Positions 7,741-14,586 of a DNA stretch of 18,566 nt are shown piece by piece. Under the pieces are notes generated by a model. It had not been told where the DNA came from and did no database searches. It was given only the letters and a program-made list of their open reading frames with translations. Position 1 is the first letter of the stretch, and every line of letters starts with the position of its first letter. The position numbers and the translations under genes were made by a program. Location of the stretch: contig JBEIGJ010000031.1 of the NCBI GenBank assembly GCA_040381935.1, forward strand, positions 1-18,566, given 5' to 3'. The stretch is from Casp-actino8 sp040381935. Lineage in GTDB: Bacteria > Actinomycetota > Acidimicrobiia > Acidimicrobiales > Ilumatobacteraceae.

Positions 7741-8145
7741 CTATTCACGCTCGAGTGAGGCAACCATACCGGGTAGTTCCACCCACGGCTGGCGATCGAC
7801 GCACCACGCTTCGACCGTGGGCTTCACATCAGAAACATCATCCAGTGTTCCGGCCTTTACGGCGATCACCCCTTCGCTGAGGGCAATCTCAGAGAGAATT
7901 GGCGATCCACACGTCGAGCAGAACCGGCGACGGACATAAACCTGATCACCCTTCTCACCCATTTCGTTATAGGTCGCCATCTCGCCAGAAACTGTCATCT
8001 GAGACCACAGGGCAATGAGGTTCACTGAGAACGCACTTCCGCCCTGACGTTGACAGTGGCTGCAATGACAGACCGCCGTGGCAATCGGATCACCTTCCAA
8101 AGAGTATGTAACTTTTCCGCAAAGACATCGTCCAGTTCGTGCCAT
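7741..8145 (-). CDS. GFA/CENP-V family zinc-binding protein
   Basis: The protein has 134 residues and the complete cysteine pattern of the glutathione-dependent formaldehyde-activating enzyme (Gfa) fold: CLC at 7-9, CHCSHC at 26-31 and CSTC at 76-79. The family binds two zinc ions and is mostly uncharacterised; formaldehyde-glutathione chemistry is shown for only a few members, so I do not assign it. An open frame extends upstream to 8304 but would overlap the divergent SDR gene. The ATG at 8145 gives the canonical ARTGRCLCG opening. No Shine-Dalgarno is present; instead TACGGT lies 6 nt before the ATG, so the mRNA may be leaderless. Confidence 0.92.
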   Translation of the reverse strand: MARTGRCLCGKVTYSLEGDPIATAVCHCSHCQRQGGSAFSVNLIALWSQMTVSGEMATYNEMGEKGDQVYVRRRFCSTCGSPILSEIALSEGVIAVKAGTLDDVSDVKPTVEAWCVDRQPWVELPGMVASLERE

Positions 8146-8151
8146 GATCCA

Positions 8152-8157
8152 ACCGTA
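8152..8157 (-). promoter_or_regulatory. Candidate -10 box for a leaderless GFA-family transcript
   Basis: On the minus strand TACGGT (TAnnnT) is followed by six bases (TGGATC) and then the ATG. This is the layout expected when transcription starts at the start codon itself. No -35 element is clear. Confidence 0.45.
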
Positions 8158-8159
8158 AT

Positions 8160-8172
8160 CGTGTCGGACACG
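8160..8172. promoter_or_regulatory. Palindrome CGTGTC-G-GACACG between divergent genes
   Basis: A perfect inverted repeat (6-bp arms, 1-bp spacer) sits in the 55-bp gap between the GFA-family and SDR genes, just upstream of the putative GFA -10 box. It is a candidate operator. Its regulator is unknown and no regulator gene is adjacent. Confidence 0.35.
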
Positions 8173-8200
8173 GCCACTGCTACGAGAGCGAGGAACAGCC

Positions 8201-9052
8201 ATGGAACGTCCAATTGCCCTGATCACAGGGGCTGCCGCCGGCTTCGGCCGGGGATTGGCCCAGGTCTTTGCCCGGGCTGGCTTCGATCTGTCACTCCTCG
8301 ACAAGCGCCCAAGCCTGAGCGAATGTGCTGGTCAGATCGAGGGCACTGGCACCGATGTCATTCATGTGGTGGGTGATGTCACCGAGGACCATGTGTTGCG
8401 CAGCTTGATCGAAGACACCATGTCTCATTTCGGCCGCATCGATGTCCTGATCAACAATGCCGGCCAAGTGCGCTTCACTCCGATCGATCTACCCATTGAT
8501 CAGGCCATCGAGGACTTCGAGGCGATCTGGCGCGTCAATACACGAGCCCCGTTCGTGCTCAGCCGTCTGGTCATGCCGCACATGATCGACCGCGGCGAAG
8601 GGCACATCATCAACATCGCCACAGACCACATTCATACGTGTGGCTTTCCCGTCGCTCTCCCCCACGATGCTCACTCCACGTGCCAATGGGCAGAGTCACC
8701 GCGCCGACCAGTCGGTGCGTCCACCTTCGATGTCTACGACTCGTCGAAATGGGCACTCAACGGTTTCACCCAGGCCTGGTCGCTGGCGCTGAAGCGCTAT
8801 GGAATTCGCGTCAACAACATCTGTCTCGGTGCCACCGATAGCGACATGATGCGTCAAGCAATTCAGACGAGACTCGGTCGACATGCAACTCCCGAAGAAA
8901 TCGCCTCCTGGATGCCCACAGAAGAGGTGGCATCGGTCGTTCTCGAACTCCACCGTGAGGGCCCATCGGGACGTAGTGGTGACAATGTCGGCATCTGGCT
9001 GGGGCACGACATCACTCTTCCTCCCCCTCATCCGGTGATGACGGGCCGCTGA
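8201..9052 (+). CDS. Short-chain dehydrogenase/reductase (SDR)
   Basis: This 283-residue Rossmann enzyme shows the SDR landmarks: TGAAAGFG cofactor motif (9-16), Asp34 after beta-2 (SLLDKR), which suggests NAD(H), NNAG (85-88), and the catalytic pair Tyr179/Lys183 in YDSSK. The residue where the catalytic serine usually lies reads NIATDH (138-143), so Thr141 may replace it. About 25 extra residues (roughly 150-175) separate that site from the active Tyr, longer than usual. GAGG eight bases before the ATG supports the start. The gene is divergent from the GFA/amidohydrolase pair, with 55 bp between. The substrate cannot be told from sequence. Confidence 0.88.
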   Translation: MERPIALITGAAAGFGRGLAQVFARAGFDLSLLDKRPSLSECAGQIEGTGTDVIHVVGDVTEDHVLRSLIEDTMSHFGRIDVLINNAGQVRFTPIDLPIDQAIEDFEAIWRVNTRAPFVLSRLVMPHMIDRGEGHIINIATDHIHTCGFPVALPHDAHSTCQWAESPRRPVGASTFDVYDSSKWALNGFTQAWSLALKRYGIRVNNICLGATDSDMMRQAIQTRLGRHATPEEIASWMPTEEVASVVLELHREGPSGRSGDNVGIWLGHDITLPPPHPVMTGR

Positions 9053-9109
9053 AGTTTTTGGCTCTCTAATCTTGTGCGCCCATGCCGACGCAGTGGATAC
9101 GGTAAGCCC

Positions 9110-9403
9110 GTGACCCCGAGTTTACTTACGCTGGCCGAATTACAAGACATCATCGAACGTACCTACGGCGAACGCGATCGAGAGCGCGGCGTCGCTCCCA
9201 CCGTGGCCTGGCTGGCCGAAGAGATCGGCGAACTAGCCCAAGCAGTACGTAAGGGCACACCCGAACAGCAGGCGCACGAATTCGCCGATGTCCTCGCCTG
9301 GGTGGCAACTCTGGCTAATCAAATGAACATTGATTTAACCGCTGCAATAAGTCGCTACAGCCAAGGCTGTCCCACGTGTCGCTCTTTGCCCTGTCGATGC
9401 TGA
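9110..9403 (+). CDS. MazG-like nucleotide pyrophosphohydrolase with a C-terminal cysteine cluster
   Basis: This is a small all-alpha NTP pyrophosphohydrolase-type protein of 97 residues. The MazG signature is visible: AWLAEEIGELAQAVRKG supplies the E-E-x-x-E metal ligands, and HEFADVLAWVATLAN supplies the second acidic motif (E, D). The C-terminus GCPTCRSLPCRC forms a C-x2-C-x4-C-x-C cluster that could bind zinc; I recall similar tails in actinobacterial and archaeal relatives. I start at GTG 9110, giving MTPSLLTLAELQ. A GTG at 9074 would add 12 residues with no family-like character. The likely role is removal of abnormal nucleotides, but the substrate is unknown. It converges with asd, with 18 bp between stops. 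Confidence 0.85.
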   Translation: MTPSLLTLAELQDIIERTYGERDRERGVAPTVAWLAEEIGELAQAVRKGTPEQQAHEFADVLAWVATLANQMNIDLTAAISRYSQGCPTCRSLPCRC

Positions 9404-9421
9404 ACGTTTTAGACGTCGACC

Positions 9422-10441
9422 TCAGAGGAAAAGTTCGGCAATCTGCACGGCATTCAGAGCAGCACCCTTACGCAAGTTGTCATTACTGACAAAGAACACC
9501 AGACCACGGCCATCTTCGACCGACGTATCTTGGCGAATGCGACCGACAAAGCACGGATCCTGACCGGCCGCTTCCAATGGTGTCGGAATGTCACTGAGGA
9601 CGACTCCGGGAGCAGCCATCAGAAGTTCGACCGCCCGAGCCACGCTGATGGATCGTGCAAATTCAGCATTGATGCTCAACGAATGTCCCGTGAAAACGGG
9701 AACACGTACACACGTACCGGAAACTCGAAGATCTGGAATCCCCAAAATTTTGCGACTCTCATTGCGTAACTTTTGCTCTTCATCGGTTTCGAAAGAACCA
9801 TCGTCGACGTACTTGCCGGCATACGGAAGAACGTTGAAGGCGATTGGCTTGGCGAACTTGGTCGGCTCCGGAAAAACCACCGCTCCACCGTCATAGGTGA
9901 GGTCTCGGGCGCGATCTGTCACTTCACGCGCTTGCTTATCGAGTTCATCGACTCCGGTCAATCCACCACCGGAAACAGCCTGATACGTACTCACCACAAT
10001 CCGTTGCAGACCGGCGTCATCATGGAGAACTTTGAGAGCTGGCATCGCGGCCATAGTCGTGCAATTGGGATTGGCAATGATGCCTTTGCGGGCATTGTGG
10101 ATTTGATCCGGATTGACCTCACTGACCACAAGTGGGACATCGGGATCCATCCGCCACGCCGAGGAATTGTCGATAACCGTGACCCCGGCTGCCGCAAAGA
10201 GCGGGGCAAGTTCGCGAGACGATGTAGCCCCCGACGAAAACAGCGCAATGTCGAGTCCACGAGGATCGGCCGTTGCTGCATCCTCAACTGTGATTTCCCC
10301 ACCCTTCCAAGGCAACGTTGTGCCTGCAGATCGAGCCGAAGCGAAAAACCGCAATTCATCGATCGGGAACTGGCGCTCAGCCAACAAAGAGCGCATGACT
10401 CCACCCACTTGTCCTGTGGCTCCAACGACTCCAATTCGCAT
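9422..10441 (-). CDS. asd: Aspartate-semialdehyde dehydrogenase
   Basis: Asd reduces aspartyl phosphate to aspartate semialdehyde with NADPH, the second step toward lysine, diaminopimelate, threonine and methionine. The 339-residue protein has the N-terminal GATGQVG loop (7-13), the catalytic cysteine Cys127 in IIANPNCTTM, and the active-site histidine His253 in FTGHSLSINAEF. QAVSGGGLTG (154-163) is also characteristic. Length and motifs are those of a normal, complete enzyme. It is the last gene of the minus-strand lysC-methyltransferase-asd run and starts 10 bp after the methyltransferase stop. Confidence 0.97.
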   Translation of the reverse strand: MRIGVVGATGQVGGVMRSLLAERQFPIDELRFFASARSAGTTLPWKGGEITVEDAATADPRGLDIALFSSGATSSRELAPLFAAAGVTVIDNSSAWRMDPDVPLVVSEVNPDQIHNARKGIIANPNCTTMAAMPALKVLHDDAGLQRIVVSTYQAVSGGGLTGVDELDKQAREVTDRARDLTYDGGAVVFPEPTKFAKPIAFNVLPYAGKYVDDGSFETDEEQKLRNESRKILGIPDLRVSGTCVRVPVFTGHSLSINAEFARSISVARAVELLMAAPGVVLSDIPTPLEAAGQDPCFVGRIRQDTSVEDGRGLVFFVSNDNLRKGAALNAVQIAELFL

Positions 10442-10451
10442 GGCTGGAAGG

Positions 10452-11309
10452 CTAACGGTCCACTGCGGAAGCCCGACGGGCTATTAGCCACCAATGACTG
10501 GAATTGATTCCAAAGTACGTCTTGACCGCTATGCCTTCGGGAATACTCATCCGCCGAGTTTTCTTCACCCACACGGCTGGATCATCCAGTTCGATACCCC
10601 GACTCCGGAGAAAATCGAAGACCGCCTGTGGATTCAGGCGGTTGGCTTGCCACCCAAGTCGCGTCGACCAACGCATCCGGGCCAACCGTGATCCAACAAC
10701 GGGGAGTCGCCACAGCCAACGCATCAAAACCCCAACTGGATACAAGACGATGTCTCGCCAGACCCAGGTTCGATAGTTCAATACGACATGGCCACCCGGG
10801 CGCAAGGTACGGATTGCTTCGGCCGTGAGTTGCAGTGCATCATGCCGTTCACAGTGCTGCAATGTGATGTAGCTGAAAACCATGTCCACTGACTGATCAG
10901 GAATATGCAGAGTTCGTCCATCAGGAGTGTGCAATGTGCTCAAACGTTCAGGGCGACCGAAGCGAGCAACAGTCTCACGACAGCGTTCCAAAAATGCTGC
11001 ATCCAAATCACAAGCCACCACCGACTGAAAGCGGCGAGTAAAACCTGCGGTCATCCGTCCGATTCCAGCACCAATTTCGACCAGCGATTGCTGGGCAATG
11101 TCTTGAGCTCCAAATCCGAAATGAATGAGATACGAATGGACTTCTTCTTCACCCGAATCGACGAACTCTGACAAAGTCAAAGCTCGACCCATACGGTTAT
11201 TGAAAACCCATCCGGTCTCACGAACTACTGCATCGCCATCACCATGCTCTTCGCTCATCCGCCCGGCAGCATTCCAGGGCAAATGTTGCCGGCGACGAGA
11301 CCGAGGCAT
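10452..11309 (-). CDS. Class I SAM-dependent methyltransferase inserted between lysC and asd
   Basis: The protein has 285 residues. Motif I LVEIGAGIGRMT (76-87) forms the SAM-binding glycine loop, Asp101 in VVACDLDAAF is the ribose-binding acidic residue, and VFSYITLQHCE plus LRPGGHVVLNY complete a class I methyltransferase core. After the core comes a Trp/Arg-rich segment (WVWRDIVLYPVGVLMRWLWR) that could contact a membrane or lipid, and a C-terminal region ending near IALRRASA-type residues. The substrate is not predictable. The start at 11309 is preceded by GGAAG at suitable spacing and lies 2 bp after the lysC stop; ATG 11258 is an alternative. It appears to be co-transcribed with lysC and asd, an unusual place for a methyltransferase. 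Confidence 0.85.
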   Translation of the reverse strand: MPRSRRRQHLPWNAAGRMSEEHGDGDAVVRETGWVFNNRMGRALTLSEFVDSGEEEVHSYLIHFGFGAQDIAQQSLVEIGAGIGRMTAGFTRRFQSVVACDLDAAFLERCRETVARFGRPERLSTLHTPDGRTLHIPDQSVDMVFSYITLQHCERHDALQLTAEAIRTLRPGGHVVLNYRTWVWRDIVLYPVGVLMRWLWRLPVVGSRLARMRWSTRLGWQANRLNPQAVFDFLRSRGIELDDPAVWVKKTRRMSIPEGIAVKTYFGINSSHWWLIARRASAVDR

Positions 11310-11311
11310 GA

Positions 11312-11824
11312 CTACTTCCGTTCAGGGAGGGGAGCGCTATAGGACTGCCCGCTGTCGAGGTCGAAGGCAGTGTGCAAGGCGCGCGCCGCCTTTTCCAGAT
11401 CCGCTTGCGCGATGACGACAGAGATACGAATTGTCGATGTGGAAATCATTTCGATGTTGACGCCATTGTCCGCCAGCACTCGAAACATTTTGGCTGCGAT
11501 ACCTGGACTAGTTTTCATTCCTGCCCCGACGAGCGAGACCTTGGCTATGGCATCGTCGTGGCTGATTCCGGCAGCTTCGATCTCTTGTCCGACCTTTTTC
11601 ACTATCTCTCCAGCGACGGTCATATCGGCCATCGGTACGGTGAAACTGATATCAGTCGTTCCATCGGTGGAAGTATTTTGCACGATCATGTCCACGTTCA
11701 CATTTGCTTGGGCCAGTGATTCAAAGAGCCGCGCTGAAATTCCTGGACGATCGGGAACTTTGCGAACAGTGACTTTGGCTTCACTGGTATCGGTGACAAC
11801 ACCAGAAATGATGGGATCTTCCAT
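11312..11824 (-). CDS. lysC: Internal in-frame start: aspartokinase beta (regulatory) subunit
   Basis: Within lysC an in-frame ATG at 11824 is preceded by AGGAG with a 6-nt spacer, the best Shine-Dalgarno in the gene. It yields a 170-residue protein opening MEDPIISGVVTDTSEAKVTV and containing the two ACT domains. Corynebacterium glutamicum LysC makes its beta subunit from the equivalent Met, with a very similar opening (MEE...SEAKVTV). The sequence shows the site directly; its use here is inferred by that homology. Confidence 0.75.
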   Translation of the reverse strand: MEDPIISGVVTDTSEAKVTVRKVPDRPGISARLFESLAQANVNVDMIVQNTSTDGTTDISFTVPMADMTVAGEIVKKVGQEIEAAGISHDDAIAKVSLVGAGMKTSPGIAAKMFRVLADNGVNIEMISTSTIRISVVIAQADLEKAARALHTAFDLDSGQSYSAPLPERK

Positions 11825-12562
11825 GGAAGGCTCCTGACTTGTGACCCAAGTCCCAGGCTCCCAAGTGAAGCTGGACCGGACATGAATGGGGACGTGATGA
11901 TTGCGGGCAAATTCGACCGACCGCAGAGCCAGCACCTTGCTGCCTGCTCCTGCCATCTCCAACATCTCATCGAAGTTGATGTGCTGAAGTTTGCGTGCCT
12001 GGGGAACGATGCGCGGATCGGCACTGAACACACCAGTCACATCGGTATAGATCTCACAACTGTCGGCATCAAGAGCAGCAGCCAGAGCCACAGCGGTGGT
12101 GTCTGAACCACCGCGTCCCAAGGTCGTGATCTCTTTGTCCGTGCTCACACCCTGGAATCCAGCAACAACACAGACCTTGCCAGCAGCTAGCGCTTCCCGA
12201 GCACGATCACCCTTGACTTCCAAGATTTTGGCTTTGGTGTGAAATGTGTCGGTGATGATCCCAACCTGGCTGCCAGTGAAGCTCATGGCCTCGATACCGA
12301 GATCAGCCAGCGCCATACAAACCAATGACATCGAGATGCGCTCACCCGTGGTCAGCAGCATGTCGAGTTCCCGAGCGGGATGCCTAGAAGACACCTCATT
12401 AGCCAATTTGATGAGGTTGTCCGTGGTTTTCCCCATGGCCGAAACCACGACTACGACATCGTTTCCCCGACTCCTGGTAAATGCCACATGCTCGGCTACC
12501 GACCGGATGCGCTCGGGATCAGCGACTGATGTCCCTCCGAATTTTTGCACAATGAGCGCCAC
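11312..12562 (-). CDS. lysC: Aspartokinase, alpha subunit
   Basis: Aspartokinase phosphorylates aspartate in the first committed step of the aspartate family. The amino-acid kinase domain starts LIVQKFGGTSVADPERI, with FTGSQVGI and GRGGSDTTAVALAAALDA further on; two ACT domains occupy the C-terminal 160 residues. I start at GTG 12562, giving the family opening MALIVQKFGG (416 residues). The ATG at 12568 lies only 3 nt from the likely -10 box (TAGCCT, 12572-12577), so it would probably not be transcribed in full. The architecture and an internal start (see the beta entry) match the corynebacterial/mycobacterial alpha2-beta2 enzyme, which is feedback-inhibited by lysine plus threonine. It is the first gene of the lysC-methyltransferase-asd operon and divergent from a cyclophilin. 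Confidence 0.96.
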   Translation of the reverse strand: MALIVQKFGGTSVADPERIRSVAEHVAFTRSRGNDVVVVVSAMGKTTDNLIKLANEVSSRHPARELDMLLTTGERISMSLVCMALADLGIEAMSFTGSQVGIITDTFHTKAKILEVKGDRAREALAAGKVCVVAGFQGVSTDKEITTLGRGGSDTTAVALAAALDADSCEIYTDVTGVFSADPRIVPQARKLQHINFDEMLEMAGAGSKVLALRSVEFARNHHVPIHVRSSFTWEPGTWVTSQEPSMEDPIISGVVTDTSEAKVTVRKVPDRPGISARLFESLAQANVNVDMIVQNTSTDGTTDISFTVPMADMTVAGEIVKKVGQEIEAAGISHDDAIAKVSLVGAGMKTSPGIAAKMFRVLADNGVNIEMISTSTIRISVVIAQADLEKAARALHTAFDLDSGQSYSAPLPERK

Positions 12563-12571
12563 GAACATCTG

Positions 12572-12577
12572 AGGCTA
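12572..12577 (-). promoter_or_regulatory. Candidate -10 box of the lysC operon
   Basis: On the minus strand TAGCCT lies 9 nt before GTG 12562, so transcription would begin almost at that codon. No Shine-Dalgarno is visible, which fits a leaderless or nearly leaderless mRNA. Confidence 0.4.
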
Positions 12578-12583
12578 GCGGTG

Positions 12584-12596
12584 GCGACCTGGTCGC
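12584..12596. promoter_or_regulatory. Palindrome GCGACC-T-GGTCGC centred between lysC and cyclophilin promoters
   Basis: A perfect 6-bp inverted repeat with a 1-bp spacer lies midway between the two divergent candidate -10 boxes (6 and 5 bp from their upstream edges). It would overlap the upstream promoter regions of both genes, so it is a candidate shared operator. Confidence 0.35.
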
Positions 12597-12601
12597 ACGG
12601 C

Positions 12602-12607
12602 TAGATT
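12602..12607 (+). promoter_or_regulatory. Candidate -10 box for a leaderless cyclophilin transcript
   Basis: TAGATT lies 7 nt before GTG 12615, and no Shine-Dalgarno precedes that codon. This is the standard geometry of leaderless actinobacterial genes and supports GTG 12615 over the downstream ATG. Confidence 0.5.
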
Positions 12608-12614
12608 CTCCAAC

Positions 12615-13448
12615 GTGGGAACTGAAAAGCGTGAGCGAAAAAAGATGAACCGTGAAATTGGCCGACAGGTCCAGCAACAGCGGGCCCGTCGGGAAAAGAC
12701 CATCAAGAGCACGGTGCGGATCACCGGGGCATTGGTGATCATCATTGCGATATTCTTTGCTATTGCCTTCCTCACCGATGACGATGATTCGGTCACTCCG
12801 GCTGATTCCGCCGTCCCCACCAGCTCGACCCCCGGTGACTCATCTGAAACCACTGTTGCTCCCGCCCCGGCGGCGTTCGTCTATGGCACCGGCGAATGCG
12901 CCCCCGAAGACGGTTCGGCCGAACAGAAGCAGACCTTCGACGATGCGCCAGCGCTGTGTATCGATCCGTCAAAGACGTACACCGCAGTGGTGAAAACCAA
13001 CCTTGGTGAGTACACCATGGTTCTCGATGCGGCCAAAGCGCCTGGCACGGTGAACAGCTTTGTCAATTTGGCGCGATTCAAGTACTTCGATGGCATCGTC
13101 TGCCATCGGGCCATTCCCGGTTTCATGGTCCAGTGTGGTGACCCCACCGGTACTGGCTCTGGTGGTCCCGGGTACACCTTCGCCGATGAACTTCCCGCCG
13201 CTGGCGAGTATCAGATCGGCTCAGTCGCCATGGCCAACGCTGGCCCGAATACGAACGGCAGTCAGTTCTTCGTTATCACCGGTGAGCAAGGTGTCGCATT
13301 GCCACCGAACTACACCTTGTTTGGCACCGTGACCGATGGCCTCGATACCACCGTGGTGGCCCTCGATGCCGCCGGCAACCCCAACGACAATGGCGTGCCA
13401 CCGCTCCAGGAAATCATCATCGAGTCGATCACCATCACGGTGTCCTGA
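12615..13448 (+). CDS. Membrane-anchored cyclophilin-type peptidyl-prolyl isomerase
   Basis: The protein has 277 residues. A highly charged cytoplasmic N-terminus (1-33, rich in Lys/Arg) is followed by one membrane helix (about 34-53), an acidic, Ser/Thr/Pro-rich linker (55-88), and a cyclophilin domain (about 121-277) outside the membrane. Active-site stretches are CHRAIPGFMVQCGDPTGTG (163-181) and NGSQFFVIT (214-222); the His-Arg and Gln-Phe-Phe are intact, while the usual Phe of FHR is Cys163. Cys95 and Cys115 flank the linker end and could form a disulfide. It probably assists folding of exported proteins. It starts at GTG 12615 and its 3' end overlaps the convergent oxidoreductase gene by 14 bp. 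Confidence 0.93.
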   Translation: MGTEKRERKKMNREIGRQVQQQRARREKTIKSTVRITGALVIIIAIFFAIAFLTDDDDSVTPADSAVPTSSTPGDSSETTVAPAPAAFVYGTGECAPEDGSAEQKQTFDDAPALCIDPSKTYTAVVKTNLGEYTMVLDAAKAPGTVNSFVNLARFKYFDGIVCHRAIPGFMVQCGDPTGTGSGGPGYTFADELPAAGEYQIGSVAMANAGPNTNGSQFFVITGEQGVALPPNYTLFGTVTDGLDTTVVALDAAGNPNDNGVPPLQEIIIESITITVS

Positions 13449-14556
13449 GTCGACCAAGTTCCGGATGGAGGTCATCGATCTCCACCGGTCGAGCTGTGTC
13501 GATGGAACGATGGGCTGCTTGACCAACCGCTACTGACCATAAACCGTCCACTATGCCCACCTCGGGTGGCGACCCGGTACGAATCGCTCGACAGAACTTG
13601 TCCACCTCTACATAGCTGGCGCCCCAATGAAAACCCTCATAGGCCACTGACGGATCAATGGGCGTGGGGATCGTTTCCAATGAACGATCGGAACGACGAC
13701 CGATCACGACCCCTTCACCACGCGGCAATTTGGTTTCGGCTTTCCCCAGTGACCCAATTGCCACTATCTCTTGTTCGTATTGGCTGGCTTCGGCGAACAT
13801 GCACAGATCGAGGCTGGCTCGCACGCCGTTGTCATAGTCCACGATGACGAACGCATTATCCAAGATGTCCGCTCGTTCACCGTTGTACGTCTCGTCGAGG
13901 TGATTCACATCCTGGGCTCCACTGGCATACACGCGCCGTGGTCGTGATCCAATTGCCACATTCATCAGATCAAAAAAGTGACAGCACTTTTCTACCAAGG
14001 TGCCACCAGTGTTCTTGGTGAATCGATTCCAGTTATCAACTTTCACCAAAAACGGAAACCGATGTTCACGAATCGAGAACATTTTCAATGGCCCCAATGT
14101 GCCTGATCGAATGACATCCAATATGGCGGCCACGGGAGCCATGTATCTGTATTCGAGACCTACCCAAGTAATTGCTGACCGGTCCTTTGCGACAGCGAGC
14201 ACACCGAGACAGTCTTCGACCGTTGTGCACAATGGCTTTTCCACCAAACAGTGAACGTCACTGGCAAGAACATCACTCAAGACGCCGACGTGGGTGTGAT
14301 TGGGTGACGCGATGATCACCCCATCCAATGGTGTGTGTGCCAGCAATTCGCGATGATCGGAGAAAACACGCGGGGGATCTTGATCGGTCCCACTCTGCCG
14401 AAGTGTTTCCAATGCCCTGGTTACGGAACCCTCATGCGGATCGCTGATTGCTGCCACCACCGCACCATCGAGGGCGACGATGTTGCGAATGTGTTCACAG
14501 CCCATCATCCCGGTACCGATGACTCCGAGACGAAGAGCCTCACTCTTTTCAGTCAT
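13435..14556 (-). CDS. Gfo/Idh/MocA-family NAD(P)-dependent oxidoreductase
   Basis: This 373-residue sugar- or inositol-dehydrogenase-like protein starts with a Rossmann domain, with GVIGTGMMG (11-19), and has the family's EKP motif (106-108, VEKPLC) with the conserved Lys107. The C-terminal alpha/beta domain carries EKCCHFFDLMN (189-199), where His193 and Asp196 match catalytic-site positions of inositol dehydrogenase-type members. The substrate is unknown; the family covers cyclitols, sugars and bile-pigment reduction. The start ATG 14556 has a GGGGTGG stretch upstream. It follows the S51-like gene after 30 bp on the same strand and probably shares its transcript. Its last 14 bp overlap the convergent cyclophilin gene. 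Confidence 0.92.
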   Translation of the reverse strand: MTEKSEALRLGVIGTGMMGCEHIRNIVALDGAVVAAISDPHEGSVTRALETLRQSGTDQDPPRVFSDHRELLAHTPLDGVIIASPNHTHVGVLSDVLASDVHCLVEKPLCTTVEDCLGVLAVAKDRSAITWVGLEYRYMAPVAAILDVIRSGTLGPLKMFSIREHRFPFLVKVDNWNRFTKNTGGTLVEKCCHFFDLMNVAIGSRPRRVYASGAQDVNHLDETYNGERADILDNAFVIVDYDNGVRASLDLCMFAEASQYEQEIVAIGSLGKAETKLPRGEGVVIGRRSDRSLETIPTPIDPSVAYEGFHWGASYVEVDKFCRAIRTGSPPEVGIVDGLWSVAVGQAAHRSIDTARPVEIDDLHPELGRLRTP

Positions 14557-14586
14557 TGTTCCACCCCGTATCGAGCACTGCGCCCC

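Noticed and set aside
9401..9415. Possible selenocysteine read-through of the TGA ending the MazG-like gene
   Set aside because: Only three codons follow before TAG, and Cys-ending tails are normal in this family. Presence of selB alone is not evidence.
9773..10507. Open frame of 244 codons opposite asd
   Set aside because: It overlaps the certain asd gene on the other strand, and the composition looks random (many Arg/His/Ser). Treated as a shadow.
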